From Gambelia wislizenii (lineage: Eukaryota > Chordata > Lepidosauria > Squamata > Crotaphytidae), in NCBI GenBank assembly GCA_030847615.1, contig JAUMIR010000001.1, positions 254,141,187 to 254,205,186 of the forward strand: a stretch of DNA of 64,000 nucleotides, read 5' to 3'. Of the stretch, positions 44,602 through 54,421 are shown one piece after another. Numbering within the stretch: the stretch's first letter is position 1; every line of letters begins with the position of its first letter. The notes beneath the pieces were generated by a model. That model ran no database searches. It saw only the letters and a list, made by a program, of their open reading frames with translations, and was not told the origin of the DNA. Both the position numbers and the translations under genes were made by a program.

Positions 44602-45854
44602 GGGCTGTTACATGGCAGTTTTTATCCCGGGGAGATTCGAGAAATCCTGGTCTCGACTCTGTCCCTCACTGTTCCCATGATTTGTCACTGGTAGTAGAAG
44701 TCTCGGTTTTTTGGATTTGTTGTTCACACATACCTCCATCCCGGGAAATGGGCACACAGCAGAGCTGAATTTTGATTGGTCTGACTTTGGAGGGGGGCGG
44801 GCTTGCAAGGGAAGCCTGGCAATTCTGGAATCACCATTTTTGTATGTCCCCTTGCCTGCTCTTTCCCCTGCTCCTGCCTCTCCCTCATTTCTACTCCTTC
44901 TATTCCCCCGTTCACAGCTAGCAAGCAGGGAAGAGTGGCAGGGGGCAAAACAGAGGAAGGGGCTGCAGCAGAGGACAGGTGGGTGATGGGACTGAAAGTC
45001 CCATTGCCTGGCCTTTCTCCTACTGCTGCCTTTCCCTCCTTCCTTCCCCTTCTTTTCCCCGTTCTGTCCTCTGTTGCAGCCTCTTCCTCTGTTTTGCCCC
45101 CCTTCTCTTCCCCGTTCACTAGCTGCAAACTGGGAATAGAAGTAGGCGGGAGGAAGGAAAGGCAGCAGCAGGGGAAAGGGCAGGCAATGGGACTGTCAGT
45201 CCTATCGCCGGCCTGTACTCCGCTGCAGCCTCTTCCTCCGTTTTGCCCCCCTTCTCTTCCCCGTTCGCTAGATGCAACTGGGGAATAGAATGAGGAGGAA
45301 GGAGGGAAAGGCAGCCTCTACAGAGAAGCTCCACCCCACCCCACACAGTGGCAATGGTGGGAGGGAGTAGCCACGCAGAGCAGCACTCACCCATCTCACT
45401 GCTGACTACGATGGCTTCTTTCACCGAGGGAACAGTCCCTCAGTGGAAGAAGCCTCTGCAGTCAGCGGTGAGCCAGGAGAAAGGGCAGGGGAGGGGAGAT
45501 ACCTCACCTGGCTCTAAGTTGGCTGCTTTGGAGCCAGTGGAGGACCCTAAGGAGGGCCATACTAAAATGGCGGGTGGAGAATTGCAAGGCTTCCCTTGCA
45601 AGCCCACCCCCTCCAATGTCCAACCAATCAGAAATCATCCCATTTCCCGGGATGGTTCCTGGTTGTTCAGACAACCAATAGCAAGGGTTGTCCCAGACTT
45701 TCCAAAAAGTCCCTGGAAAAATGGAGGGGTGGAAAGTCACAGGTTAAATGAGGTTTTTTGCTACCCCTCCTTCTGAATAGCCCATGATGCGTGTAAACAA
45801 ATATGGTTCAACACAAATTCTTCTCAGTTTTTTTTTTTTACCATGTAAACGCCC
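44602..45854. mobile_element. Non-autonomous DNA transposon, 1,253 bp, in a SINE
   Basis: The ends are GGGCTGTTACATGGCAG and, reversed, GGGCGTTTACATGGTAA; CCAT lies on both sides (44,598-44,601 and 45,855-45,858). It has long inner inverted stretches: for example TTTTGATTGGTCTGACTTTG and the following GGCTTGCAAGGGAAGCC face CTTGCAAGCCCACCCCC and CCAACCAATCAGAAATC at 45,590-45,635. The core is rich in CCTTCC-type runs, which yields long spurious frames. No transposase is visible. Confidence 0.8.
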
Positions 45855-45952
45855 CCATGTCTGAGTAGTCATTGCCTAAGAAAACCCTATGAAATTCATG
45901 GGACACCACACCTTAAGTCAACAGGCAACTTGAAAGCACATACACACATGCA
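45855..45952 (+). mobile_element. 5S-headed SINE, right part
   Basis: CATTGCCTAAGAAAACCCTA, ATGAAATTCATGGGACACC and AAGTCAACAGGCAACTTGA, i.e. the SINE tail, ending in ACACAC. Confidence 0.88.
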
Positions 45953-46324
45953 CGGGGGGAGAAAACTAATTAATTTTTAAACCTGACCTTTTCCCACATA
46001 AGCTAAACACAGAAAAATACATGGACAGGAACTTGCATTTATAGAATTTCTTAGCATTTCAGCCCAGATAAGTAAAGGCCTAGGATTGTTATTGGGGTAT
46101 TCCGCTCTCCTTTCTTTAACTTTAAACAGTCAAAATAATCCTCATAGAATTTGCTGAAAAATTGGATCTGTCTTAACAGAAATCCACATTGACGCATTGT
46201 ATTCAGAAGTGGGACAGCTAAAAACTCCAAAAACTGCACCCAGAGAGCCTTTGCGGCTTTTCTTGGAGTTTTTAAAAAGCTCCATAGAGAATGTGTGTAT
46301 CTGCTCATTAAGACAGTCACATTC

Positions 46325-46461
46325 ATAGAATCATAGAATCACAGAATTGCAGAGTTGGAAGAGACCATGAGGGCCATCCAGTCCAACCCCCTGCCATGCA
46401 GAAAATCACGATCAAAGCATCCCCAACAGATGGCCATCCAGCTTCTGTTTAAAGACCTCCA
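46325..46461 (-). mobile_element. CR1 3' fragment
   Basis: Reversed CR1 end: AGAATCATAGAATCACAGAA, then AGAGACCATGAGGGCCATCC and CCCCCTGCCATGCAG. Confidence 0.93.
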
Positions 46462-46860
46462 AGCATTCACATCGCTGCACTTTTCCATAGGAGAGGCAGC
46501 ACAAGCTGATTGGCTGAACAAGCACAGGGGTGGGGCTTGCAAACCAGACAAGCACCTACTGCCGCCATGTTGAATTTTTGGCTTAGTGAGCAATCGGTAA
46601 GGTGATAAAATTGTGATCTTTTCCTCTCTTTCCCCTTTTTTCTTTTGTAAATGTGAAATATTGCTTGTCTGCACCGTGGTAAACTTTTTTAAAAAAACTT
46701 TGGTGGCGGCAGATTTAAAAGCGCGAGTAAATCATTCGCAGCTACCATCTTGGCTAGGGGGCATGCAAACTTTATGGGGGTTGTAAAACCATTAAGACAG
46801 TTCATAGCTATTGCAAATTGCTACTACTGCAGAGCAATCCATTTGCCCCCCCCCCCCATA
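46462..46860. mobile_element. DNA transposon fragment related to 31.5-32.0 kb
   Basis: The segment 46,480-46,610 (CAAGCTGATTGGCTGAACAA, GCCGCCATGTTGAATTTTTG and AGTGAGCAATCGGTAAGGTG) is the reverse complement of 31,680-31,810, with differences. Ends are not defined; a poly(C) run lies at 46,846-46,857. Confidence 0.6.
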
Positions 46861-47284
46861 GACAACCCCTCAGATAAAGAAATAGATCAATAATACTCTT
46901 GCGTAGTTAGTGCTGTGTTGACTTTGAGAGGTGTCGGTTTAAAATTCCTTAGTTAACTAGAAATCAGGCAGGACAAGACTGGAACTAGGTCAGTCGTCTC
47001 CAGCAGAAGGGGCTTACTTGGATTCTGCAGGAGAAAGGGAACATGAAGACATAAGGAAAGGAACACCAGCTGGTACTGTAATTAGGAATCTGATCTTTAC
47101 TGAAATGTGAATGAGGAAAATGTCCAATTCAGAAGCAGATCCTGGACTGATGCCCAGAAGATGCAACCCAAATTTGACTGAAATGCTGTTACCTTTCAAA
47201 CATTTACTGTCCCTGTTGTGGCAGTGCACACAGTAGGATGCTTTCGGATAAAATGAGGTATTTTCAAATCTAGGAAGTACATTC
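46861..47284. other. Unassigned non-coding DNA
   Basis: Nothing recognised. Confidence 0.5.
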
Positions 47285-47470
47285 AGGGGTATCTGTGTTG
47301 GCCATGCAGCAAAACAAAATCCAAACTCCACAAAAAAGCAATACCTTTATTGGCCAACCAAATGCAAAACACATGATGCAAGCTTTCAAAGTTCTGCTGG
47401 CTTCTTCATCTGGCAAAAGATGTAAATGAATGAATGAACGAACGTGACAATGCTGGAGTCACAGACCTAC
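47285..47470 (-). mobile_element. Penelope tail, family P3, reverse
   Basis: TTATTGGCCAACCAAATGCA, AAACACATGATGCAAGCTTT and GGCTTCTTCATCTGGC. The same tail in forward orientation lies at 48,399-48,560. Confidence 0.75.
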
Positions 47471-48800
47471 ATGCTGTTTCAGATATTACTTGTGTTGTTG
47501 TTCAGGTGAGAGGTCTCATGCAGGCAGAGGCCACTCCTACTTTCTGGCCATGTAGAGTTGAGACAAAAGACAATAAAATTTACTGGTAAATCCTTTTACA
47601 GCAGTGAGGCAACCTCCCAGGAATCCAGCATGTCTCTGTCCTCTTGTGGAGCAATGAGCTCCTCTGTTTAGGCAGAGACCATTGGATTTTTCAAGAAGGA
47701 CTTTTTCAGACGGGCTAAAAACACTGTCGCAGGCACGGAACAGGGTTGAGAAAGGGTATCCCTTTCAGACGACATCGACCCTGTCCCATGCTGCTCCCGT
47801 GCTGTCCCCGTGCTGCATCTGTGATAATGTAATCACAGGGAAACATCATTAATATACCACCCATTCCATTTCTGTCACAGAATCACGGGTGGTCTGAAAG
47901 GCACCCCGTTTCTCTCCCATTATGCTGGCGTGATGCCAGCCACAGGGGAAGGCCCGTTCCGAACACTTCTGGTGGAGATCGGGATGAGGAGGTAAGTGAC
48001 ACCCTTCCCCCCACTCCCCGGGTTACTTGTAATTTTTAAACTGTGTTTTGGGCCTTGGTTTTTTAATCTGACGTTTGGTTGGGTTTTTATTTTTAAATTT
48101 CCCGTGCAACCATTCTCTTGCAAGAATGGGCAGGATTTGCTTTCTGGGACATGAATGCAGCTTTACAACAGCTGCATTCACTCCCGACCAGCCAAGAAGA
48201 GGGGGAGGATGTTTCTGTTGTGGAAAAAGGCAAGGGTCTTGGGGGGGGGGATTATTCCATGGCAGGGACGGGAGTGGGGCAGGAGGGTGTTTAGCGAGGC
48301 AGGAACAGGGTAAAAGTCCCCATCTGAAAATGTCCAAATTCTCTGTATTGCTGCATCTGGAAACAACTTTTAGGTGCAGTACAGGTAAAACTAGCCAAAC
48401 ATCTTTTGCATGATGAAGAAGCCAGTAGAGCTTCAAAAGCTTGCATCATGTGTTTTGCATTTGGTTGGCCAATGAAAGTATGACATTTTTTTTGTTTTAA
48501 TTTTGGATTTTATTTTGCTGCATGCCCAACACGGCTACTGCTGAATGTGTTTCCTAGATCTGAAGATATCTCATTTTGCTACAACACGGGGAATCCTAAA
48601 CAAGAGGGAAATATGGACTGAGACTAATTCTCTGAGGTTTCTGCCTCCACAAAGGTAAATTTTCTCTTTCAAACTATAATTGGCTAGTTTTACCCATATA
48701 GCACCTAAAAGTTGTTTCCAGATGCAGCAGTACAGAGACTACTTTAAAAATCCAAGGATCTCTGCCTAAACAAAGGAGCTCATTGTGTTTCATCCCAGGG
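47471..48800. mobile_element. Penelope-derived inverted structure
   Basis: A forward tail (48,399-48,560) faces the reverse tail at 47,285-47,470. Left arm 47,620-47,697 plus 48,336-48,398 is the reverse complement of 48,678-48,800; for example GAGCTCCTCTGTTTAGGCAG faces CTGCCTAAACAAAGGAGCTC. The left arm is split by a Harbinger-like element and the right arm is not. I see no clear RT or GIY-YIG coding sequence. Confidence 0.68.
47698..48335 (+). mobile_element. Harbinger-like family H element, 638 bp
   Basis: The ends are GGACTTTTTCAGACGGG and, reversed, GGACATTTTCAGATGGG. It shares long stretches with 53,392-54,005 (GAATCACGGGTGGTCTGAAA, GGTAAGTG-CACC) and, reversed, with 35,414-35,978. 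The empty counterpart of its site is at about 48,742-48,755. No transposase is encoded; a run of G lies at 48,241-48,250. Confidence 0.85.
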
Positions 48801-48839
48801 AATATGCATTCCCCTTAATGTCTAGTTTGACATTGAGTT

Positions 48840-49132
48840 CAGCCTGCCGGATGAGATCCGTCATATCACCACCCTAAATAGCTTTTAAAAAGCTCTCAAA
48901 ATGGATCTCTTCCGGCAGGCCCTTCCTGAATAGAGACCTGGCCATCAGAAAGAAAATCTAAATTGTCCTGACCTTTTTAGTATTTTTAGTATTTTTAAAG
49001 TGTGTTTTAATTTTTGAATTATCTAATTGTATTTTAAGGGTGGTGGTGGAGGGTTTGGGGATGTATATTTTAAATGTTGTAAGCCGCCCCGATTACGTTT
49101 CATAGAGGAGTGGGATATAAATTATCATCATC
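48840..49132 (+). mobile_element. LINE 3' end (L2-like)
   Basis: TTCCGGCAGGCCCTTCCTGA, then TGTAAGCCGCCCCGATTACG and GGATATAAATTATCATCAT form the kind of 3' end typical of squamate L2-like repeats (GTAAGCCGCCC ... TATAAAT). No coding sequence remains. Confidence 0.6.
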
Positions 49133-49196
49133 AGTTGTGTCCTCCCCCTCTTTTAATCAACAATATTTTTGAGGAATGCTTGGGATTAGTTTTAGC

Positions 49197-49199
<3 letters not shown>

Positions 49200-49232
<33 letters not shown>
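49200..49232. repeat. (TC)n microsatellite
   Basis: About 16 TC units, imperfect to 49,243. Confidence 0.95.
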
Positions 49233-49235
<3 letters not shown>

Positions 49236-49466
49236 CTCTCTCAGTTACGTGTGAATGAATGAATGAATCAATCAATCAATTTATTTCGGCCACAGACCAG
49301 CAATACAATCCATTTAAAATCAGCAGAATCAATATCATACTTACAAGGTACCCACAGCATGTGTAAAACTTAGTATAAACAAATAAAACATATTTAACAT
49401 TTATAAACTAAAACCTGATATATGGTACATATAAAAAAAGAATAATTAAAATATGTAAGATAAAAA

Positions 49467-50515
49467 CTATCCATTAAGATCATTCACAGCTTGTCCCCTT
49501 AATTTTATAGCAGCAGCACAAAACTTAGCCACTTTTAAAGTGATCCATGATTCCCTATCCTCTATTAGATATTTTAAGTAATAGGCATCACCTCTGCCTA
49601 GCATTTGTTGCACAATAGGAGTAATATGTGCAAAACGAATCTCTCTGTAGAAAAGATAATATAATAGGATGTGATTAACAGTTTCCACTTCATTCAGACC
49701 ACATGGACGTATTCATTCTGAAAAGGGTATGCCACCAAATCTAGCCTGAAGAAGGGCTGATGGTAACACATTAAATCTGGTTAGGGTGAAGGAGTTCTAA
49801 ATTTAGGAATATCTAGCTTGAACAGATACCTCGCTGGAGTGAACAACCTCCCATTAGCCTTGATTTCAGGGTACCTGGCCATTTCACTCAGATGGCATTG
49901 CAACTCTACATCCCATATATGTTGCTTAATTGTAAGTTTAGCTTTCTCATAGCCAAATGCTATTAAAGTCTGAGGTGTGAACCCCAGTCTTCTCACCTTC
50001 TCCTGCAGCATGGATTTCCATTTTGACTGACACGTGTCTATTAAAATTAGAGGGGCCAGGCCCACTGGAAGAAAAATCAGTTTTAACCAATAATGAATCT
50101 TAAGAATCCATACCGGGGTCTCAATCAAAATTTGCCCCGACTCTAGTCAAACTGATGCATTAGGTACACAGGAAGGTGCTCCCAGCAATGTGCATAAGAA
50201 TTTAGTTAAAAGGATTTCAATAAGAGTAACGTTTTCATAAGTACACACCTGTGAGCCATAGAAAAGCTGGGAGATAACTTTTGCTACAAACACTTGGGTA
50301 GCTGCAGGGATGAATTGTCCTCCTTTCCGAAAGAAAAACCATGCAATTGCTTTGATATTCCTCTGGGCATTTTCAATGGCATTTTTAATATGAGTGTCCC
50401 ATGTACCTATTGCATGAAAAGTTATGCCTAAATAATAGAAGGACATTACCTGTTCAATGGGCTGATTATCAATCCACCATTTATGCTTCAGTTTTTTCTT
50501 AGTAAACACCATCAC
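49467..50515 (-). pseudogene. LINE C-terminal region remnant
   Basis: The minus frames hold FYYLGITFHAIGTWDTHIK (the post-RT YLG motif), SQLFYGSQVCTYENV and further left CGLNEVETVNHILLYY, a Cys...His cluster like that found at the C-terminus of several APE LINEs. Stops lie near 50,140 and 49,700. Confidence 0.78.
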
Positions 50516-51655
50516 CTTAGACTTGGAGTGATTAATTGTCAGTTGTTCAATTTTATAATAACTCTAGAGTTCTTAATACCCATCTTAATCCCACACAAGA
50601 CAAAGAAAGTAAAACTGCATTATCAGCATACAAAAGAACAGTATGAGACATATTTGCCAATTTTGGTGGATGAGCACATTCTTCCTCTCTGCTTTTAACT
50701 AAGGAGTTAATATAAAAATTAAATAGAATAGGTGTAAGTACACACCCTTGCTTTACTCCTTTATAGGCCTGAATTTGGTCTGCTAAATGTTCCTGACGAT
50801 CACATCTAACTGAAGCTGTGTGTTTTCATACAGACTACAGATGAGAACAAAAGGTGTCTGTCTATGTTTGTGCCACTTAATTTTCCCCATAACCTATCTC
50901 ATGGGATAAGATGAAAAGCAGACTTAAAATCTATAAAGGCAGCATAGAGGGACCCCCCTTTTATTGAAGCATATTTTCCCACGAGGTGTTGGAGCACTAG
51001 CCCTTGGTCAATGGTTGACTGCTCAGCCCTAAATTCTTCAGCTTGTGCTTCAGCTAAAATGTGTTCCTGATTCAGCAAAGCCACTAATTTATTACAAAGA
51101 TAGGCAGCATATAATTTACTAATACAGTTGTCCCTTCATATTTGCTGGGGTTTGGTTCCAGGACGCGCAGTGGATACCAAAATCCATGAATACTCAAGTA
51201 CCATTATCTGCAATGGCATAGCAAAATGGTGTCCCTTACATAAGATGGCAAAATCAAGGTTTGCTTTTTGGATTATTATTTCTTTAAGAATATTTTCAAG
51301 CTGTGAATACTTAAATCCATGGATACCAAATCCATGGATACGGAGGGACAACTGTAATACTTAAAAGGCTAATAGGTCTATAGTTAGATGGATCAGATCT
51401 TTTCTCTTTCTTGTATAAAGGCATAATAATTGCTAATCCACAGTCATCAGGAATAACTGCAGAGTGATCAATGCTAGTGAACAGGGCTGTTAGTACTGGG
51501 GCCCACCAGTCAATGTTGGCCTTAAGTAACTCTGGTGGAGTCTTATCTGCCCCATGAGCGTTGCCCTGTTTAAGTTTTGAGGTAAACTTACAAACTTCCT
51601 CTATAGTGACTGTGGGGCACTCTGGGATAGCAATGATCAAGGGCAGAGGGCACAA
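50515..51655 (-). pseudogene. LINE reverse transcriptase remnant, split by MITE
   Basis: Order on the minus strand: GADKTPPELLKANIDWWAP, LAIIMPLYKKEKRSDPSNY, RPISLLSI, then the MITE, then SKLYAAYLCNKLVALLNQ, GSLYAAFIDFKSAFHLIP (first catalytic Asp), KGVKQGCVLTPILFNFYI and LLYADNAVLL. The last should be YADD; here the second Asp is Asn. That, the MITE and frameshifts make it inactive. Confidence 0.88.
51125..51354. mobile_element. Mariner-like MITE, family A, copy 2
   Basis: A 230-bp copy between TA repeats, CAGTTGTCCCTTCATATTTG to CGGAGGGACAACTG. It sits in RT coding sequence between the phrases for LLSI and SKLYA, which were contiguous. Confidence 0.92.
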
Positions 51656-52081
51656 CTGAGGAGGTTGATTACTTGTATATAAGGAATGGAATTATGTTTC
51701 CCAAACTTTAGCTGTGTTAGTATATTCCACTTCAGATGGAATATTTTGCCATCCTTTTGTGACAATTCTGCAAAGGTGGCAGAATCTCTCCTGAAGGAGG
51801 CCGCTATTCAATGTTGCCATATTTCAGGGTTTTATATTTTCCATTAAGTTCAAACCACTCTGCTGGGAGTATAGGTAAATTAGTTGACCTATATGATCTA
51901 TATTTTCCCAGCAGGTGTGTTTCATGGCAATACATTCCTGATCAAACCAGCATTTAGATTTGTTAGGTAACAGGGAGTGTCATGAACCCTTTTTGTGACT
52001 CAGACAAATCTGAAGAGAAGAAATCATATCCTGAAACAGTGCTATTGTTAATTCTGGAGAAGTTGCTTTTAACAGATCTTT

Positions 52082-52800
52082 TCACACGTGTAAGCTTTTA
52101 TCAGAGTGAAGTTTCTTGGACATTTCATCCAATTGGCCAGACCACTTAATATGGGGAAATCTCAGTTCTGTGTCACCGTACATTGGGGATTCATATATAG
52201 AATTGTCAATTAGTTCCTTTTCTGTATTAAGGGATAAACTCAAGGGGAAGTGATCAATTTCCATGCGATCTTCCACCTTACACTCTAATGCCCTATTCAA
52301 GCGATTGTAAGATACGATAATATAATCAATTGTTGATGCTCCTGAGCTTGATATAAAAGTAAATTCCCCATCTTTATCTCCTTCAGCACATCTATTCAAT
52401 ATTATCTGATCCAGCTTATTGGTCATTTTCAAAAGACGTAAGCCTGCATAGTTGCATCCCTTATCTTTCAAATGTCTACTAGGTATAAAATGAGCTTCTT
52501 CTAATCCAGGGGGATAATAATAATAATAATAATAATAATAATATACAACATCATCATTCATCATTTTATCCAATTCGAGCATTTAGGTCTCCAGCCGCTA
52601 TTACTGAGACTTCAGGGAACCCGTTCATCAAGTTGTCAATGTACTTTTCCAGCTCAGCCTAATCATTTCTTATCAGCTGCTTTTTCCTTTGGGCTGGAAT
52701 ATATACATTAATTATTAGAAGACTGTAAAATCTGCATCCTACTAGCAAGGTAGTGGCCAAATGGTTCAGGGGCTCCAGTTCATCAAAGGAAGCCCGCAAT
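52082..52800 (-). pseudogene. LINE endonuclease remnant
   Basis: Minus-strand phrases: VSVIAAGDLNAR (GDxN motif, near 52,580-52,620), RLLKMTNKLDQIILNR, GEFTFISSSGASTIDYIIV (late endonuclease block with SxxDYI) and MEIDHFPLSL with the Asp-His pair. An AAT repeat of coding-strand TTA disrupts the start of the frame 52,082-52,582. The domain is an AP endonuclease. Confidence 0.85.
52514..52545. repeat. (AAT)n microsatellite
   Basis: About ten AAT units within the LINE endonuclease region. Confidence 0.95.
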
Positions 52801-53055
52801 CTTGTTGCCACCAGGATAGACAGACCTCCTTTAGTTCGCCCACCCGTATCACTAGGGATTCCTGTTAGAGTGTATGAGAAGAAACCATTAATGACTATAT
52901 CTGTTGTAACCCAAATCTCTTGGGGAAGTATATCATGCTTTTGTCAGTTAAGTGAGCTATATAGTACTTGCTTTCATGAAAGATGAAGTGATCAATGGCT
53001 ATAATCATGGCTGCACATGCTACATCTAATAGGAGAGACAACATCACTCTGGGAC

Positions 53056-53190
53056 CACTGGCTTGGGAATAATTGTGGGAGATTGTTTTTGCTCTTATGT
53101 CCTGCTTATGTGCTTCCCAATACTCATCTGGCAAATGGCGTGCTGGACTAGACAGGCCTTTGGTCTGCTCCATGAATCATTATGCATAGG
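53056..53190 (+). other. Degenerate LINE 3' end
   Basis: TGCTGGACTAGACAGGCCTT and TGGTCTGCTCCATGAA match a 3' end phrase frequent in squamate LINE (L3/CR1-like) remnants. A related piece lies at 57,655-57,780. Confidence 0.45.
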
Positions 53191-53269
53191 GGTGCTATTT
53201 ATGTTATACAGTATAACTAGAGCCATAGGTTTGGTCCCTCTGTGTTGTCTGTAGTGTGGGAGGCTCTTT

Positions 53270-53391
53270 TTAGTGGTGGGGGACTGTTTGCCCTTCAGAT
53301 ATTGTTGCATACCAGATGTTGAACCTAACATCTAGACTCTAACCCCACCAACTCCAACCAGCATGGCTAATGGTTGGGGTAGTGACAGTTG
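53270..53391. mobile_element. Palindromic element remnant
   Basis: CCAACTCCAACCAGCATGGC and TAATGGTTGGGGTAG, similar in wording to 43,834-43,935. It is cut by the Harbinger-like element at 53,392. Confidence 0.45.
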
Positions 53392-54005
53392 GGACTTTTT
53401 CAGATGGGCTATTTATTCCATGGGAGACACAGAACAGGGTCAGGAAAAAGTCTTCCTTTCAGAAGACGTTGGCCCTTTTCCATATCTCCCCTGTCCCTAT
53501 TCCAGATATCCCTGTGATATTTTCATCATGGGGAAACATCGTTTTTGGACGACCTGTTCCGTTTCTATCATGGAATCACGGGTGGTCTGAAAGGTGTCCT
53601 GTTCCTCTCCCACGATGACAGTTGCAGGAGGGAGGTCCATTTTGGACACTTCCGGGCACGAACGGGACACCCAGGTAAGTGGCACCCTTTGCCCCCCTCT
53701 CCTGGTTACTTGTTTTTTTTTTAATGTGTTTTTGTGCTTGATGTACTATTTTGACATTTGGAGGGGTATTTTTTAAATTTCCTGCGTGGCTGTTCTCTCA
53801 CGAGAACGAGCAGGGTTTCAGTTGCCAGTTGTAAAGGCAACCTTATGACAGCTGCATTTCTGACCGGCCAGTGAGGGGAGAGGGAGGGCGTTCCTGCTGT
53901 GGAATGACGGTAAGTGTTTGAACATTTTTCCATTTTTCTGCGGCAGGAACAGGATTGGGGCTTGCGGGGCAGCAACGGGGCATTTGGCCCCATCTGGAAA
54001 AGTCC
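53392..54005 (+). mobile_element. Harbinger-like family H element, 614 bp
   Basis: The ends are GGACTTTTTCAGATGGGC and, reversed, GGACTTTTCCAGATGGGG. Long similarity to 47,698-48,335. The flanks TTG and TTT are not identical, so the TSD has decayed or is not what I assume. Confidence 0.82.
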
Positions 54006-54104
54006 TTTGACTCAAAGAGCCAAATCTTCTCTAGTACTATTTTACAAGAAAACCTGACACATTTGTTATAGAATTCCTGTTACCTTAGGTAGTCTACCTA
54101 CAGA

Positions 54105-54185
54105 CTTTTATTTGTTTTATCTAATTTATACCCCACCTTTCTCCTGACATAAGATCCAAGGCTGCTTACAGCACAGATTAAAAAC
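54105..54185 (-). other. Degenerate LINE 3' end (L2-like)
   Basis: TTATACCCCACCTTTCTCCT and AAGGCTGCTTACAGCA, the reverse-orientation wording of L2-like ends. Confidence 0.45.
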
Positions 54186-54192
54186 AAGCCCT

Positions 54193-54421
54193 AAATATCC
54201 TAAAGGCACCAGATCGTATGTCATCTTGTCAGCTAAGCAGAGTCAGTCCTGGTTAGTACTTGGACAGGAGACTGCCAATGAATACCAGGTGCTGTAGAAT
54301 ACACTTCAGAGGAAGGAATGGGCAAAACCACCTTTGAGTATTCCTTGCCTAAGAAAACCCTATGAAATTCACGGGGTCTCCATAAGCTGACAGGTGACAT
54401 GAAGGCACATACATACACACA
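54193..54421 (+). mobile_element. 5S-rRNA-headed SINE
   Basis: CTAAGCAGAGTCAGTCCTGG, TTAGTACTTGGACAGGAGAC and GAATACCAGGTGCTGTAG are 5S rRNA sequence; the tail AAGAAAACCCTATGAAATTC and GACATGAAGGCACATACA follows. It is similar over its length to 27,806-28,030. Confidence 0.92.

Larger units (their letters stand above)
49255..53050 (-). mobile_element. APE-type LINE, reverse strand, about 3.5 kb
   Basis: It ends at the left in tandem GAAT/CAAT repeats and starts at the right in endonuclease-like DNA; the exact 5' end is not clear. It has endonuclease, RT and a Cys/His C-terminal region and differs in sequence from the other three LINE lineages here. The protein style suggests an I/Vingi-type family, but I cannot fix this. 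One mariner-like MITE is inserted in RT (51,125-51,354). Confidence 0.85.

Noticed and set aside
44724..45776. Long frames on both strands as protein genes
   Set aside because: They come from low-complexity C/T- and G/A-rich sequence inside a DNA transposon and contain no domain.
52082..52582. A tyrosine-rich 166-residue host protein
   Set aside because: The tyrosine run is the AAT microsatellite and the rest is LINE endonuclease.
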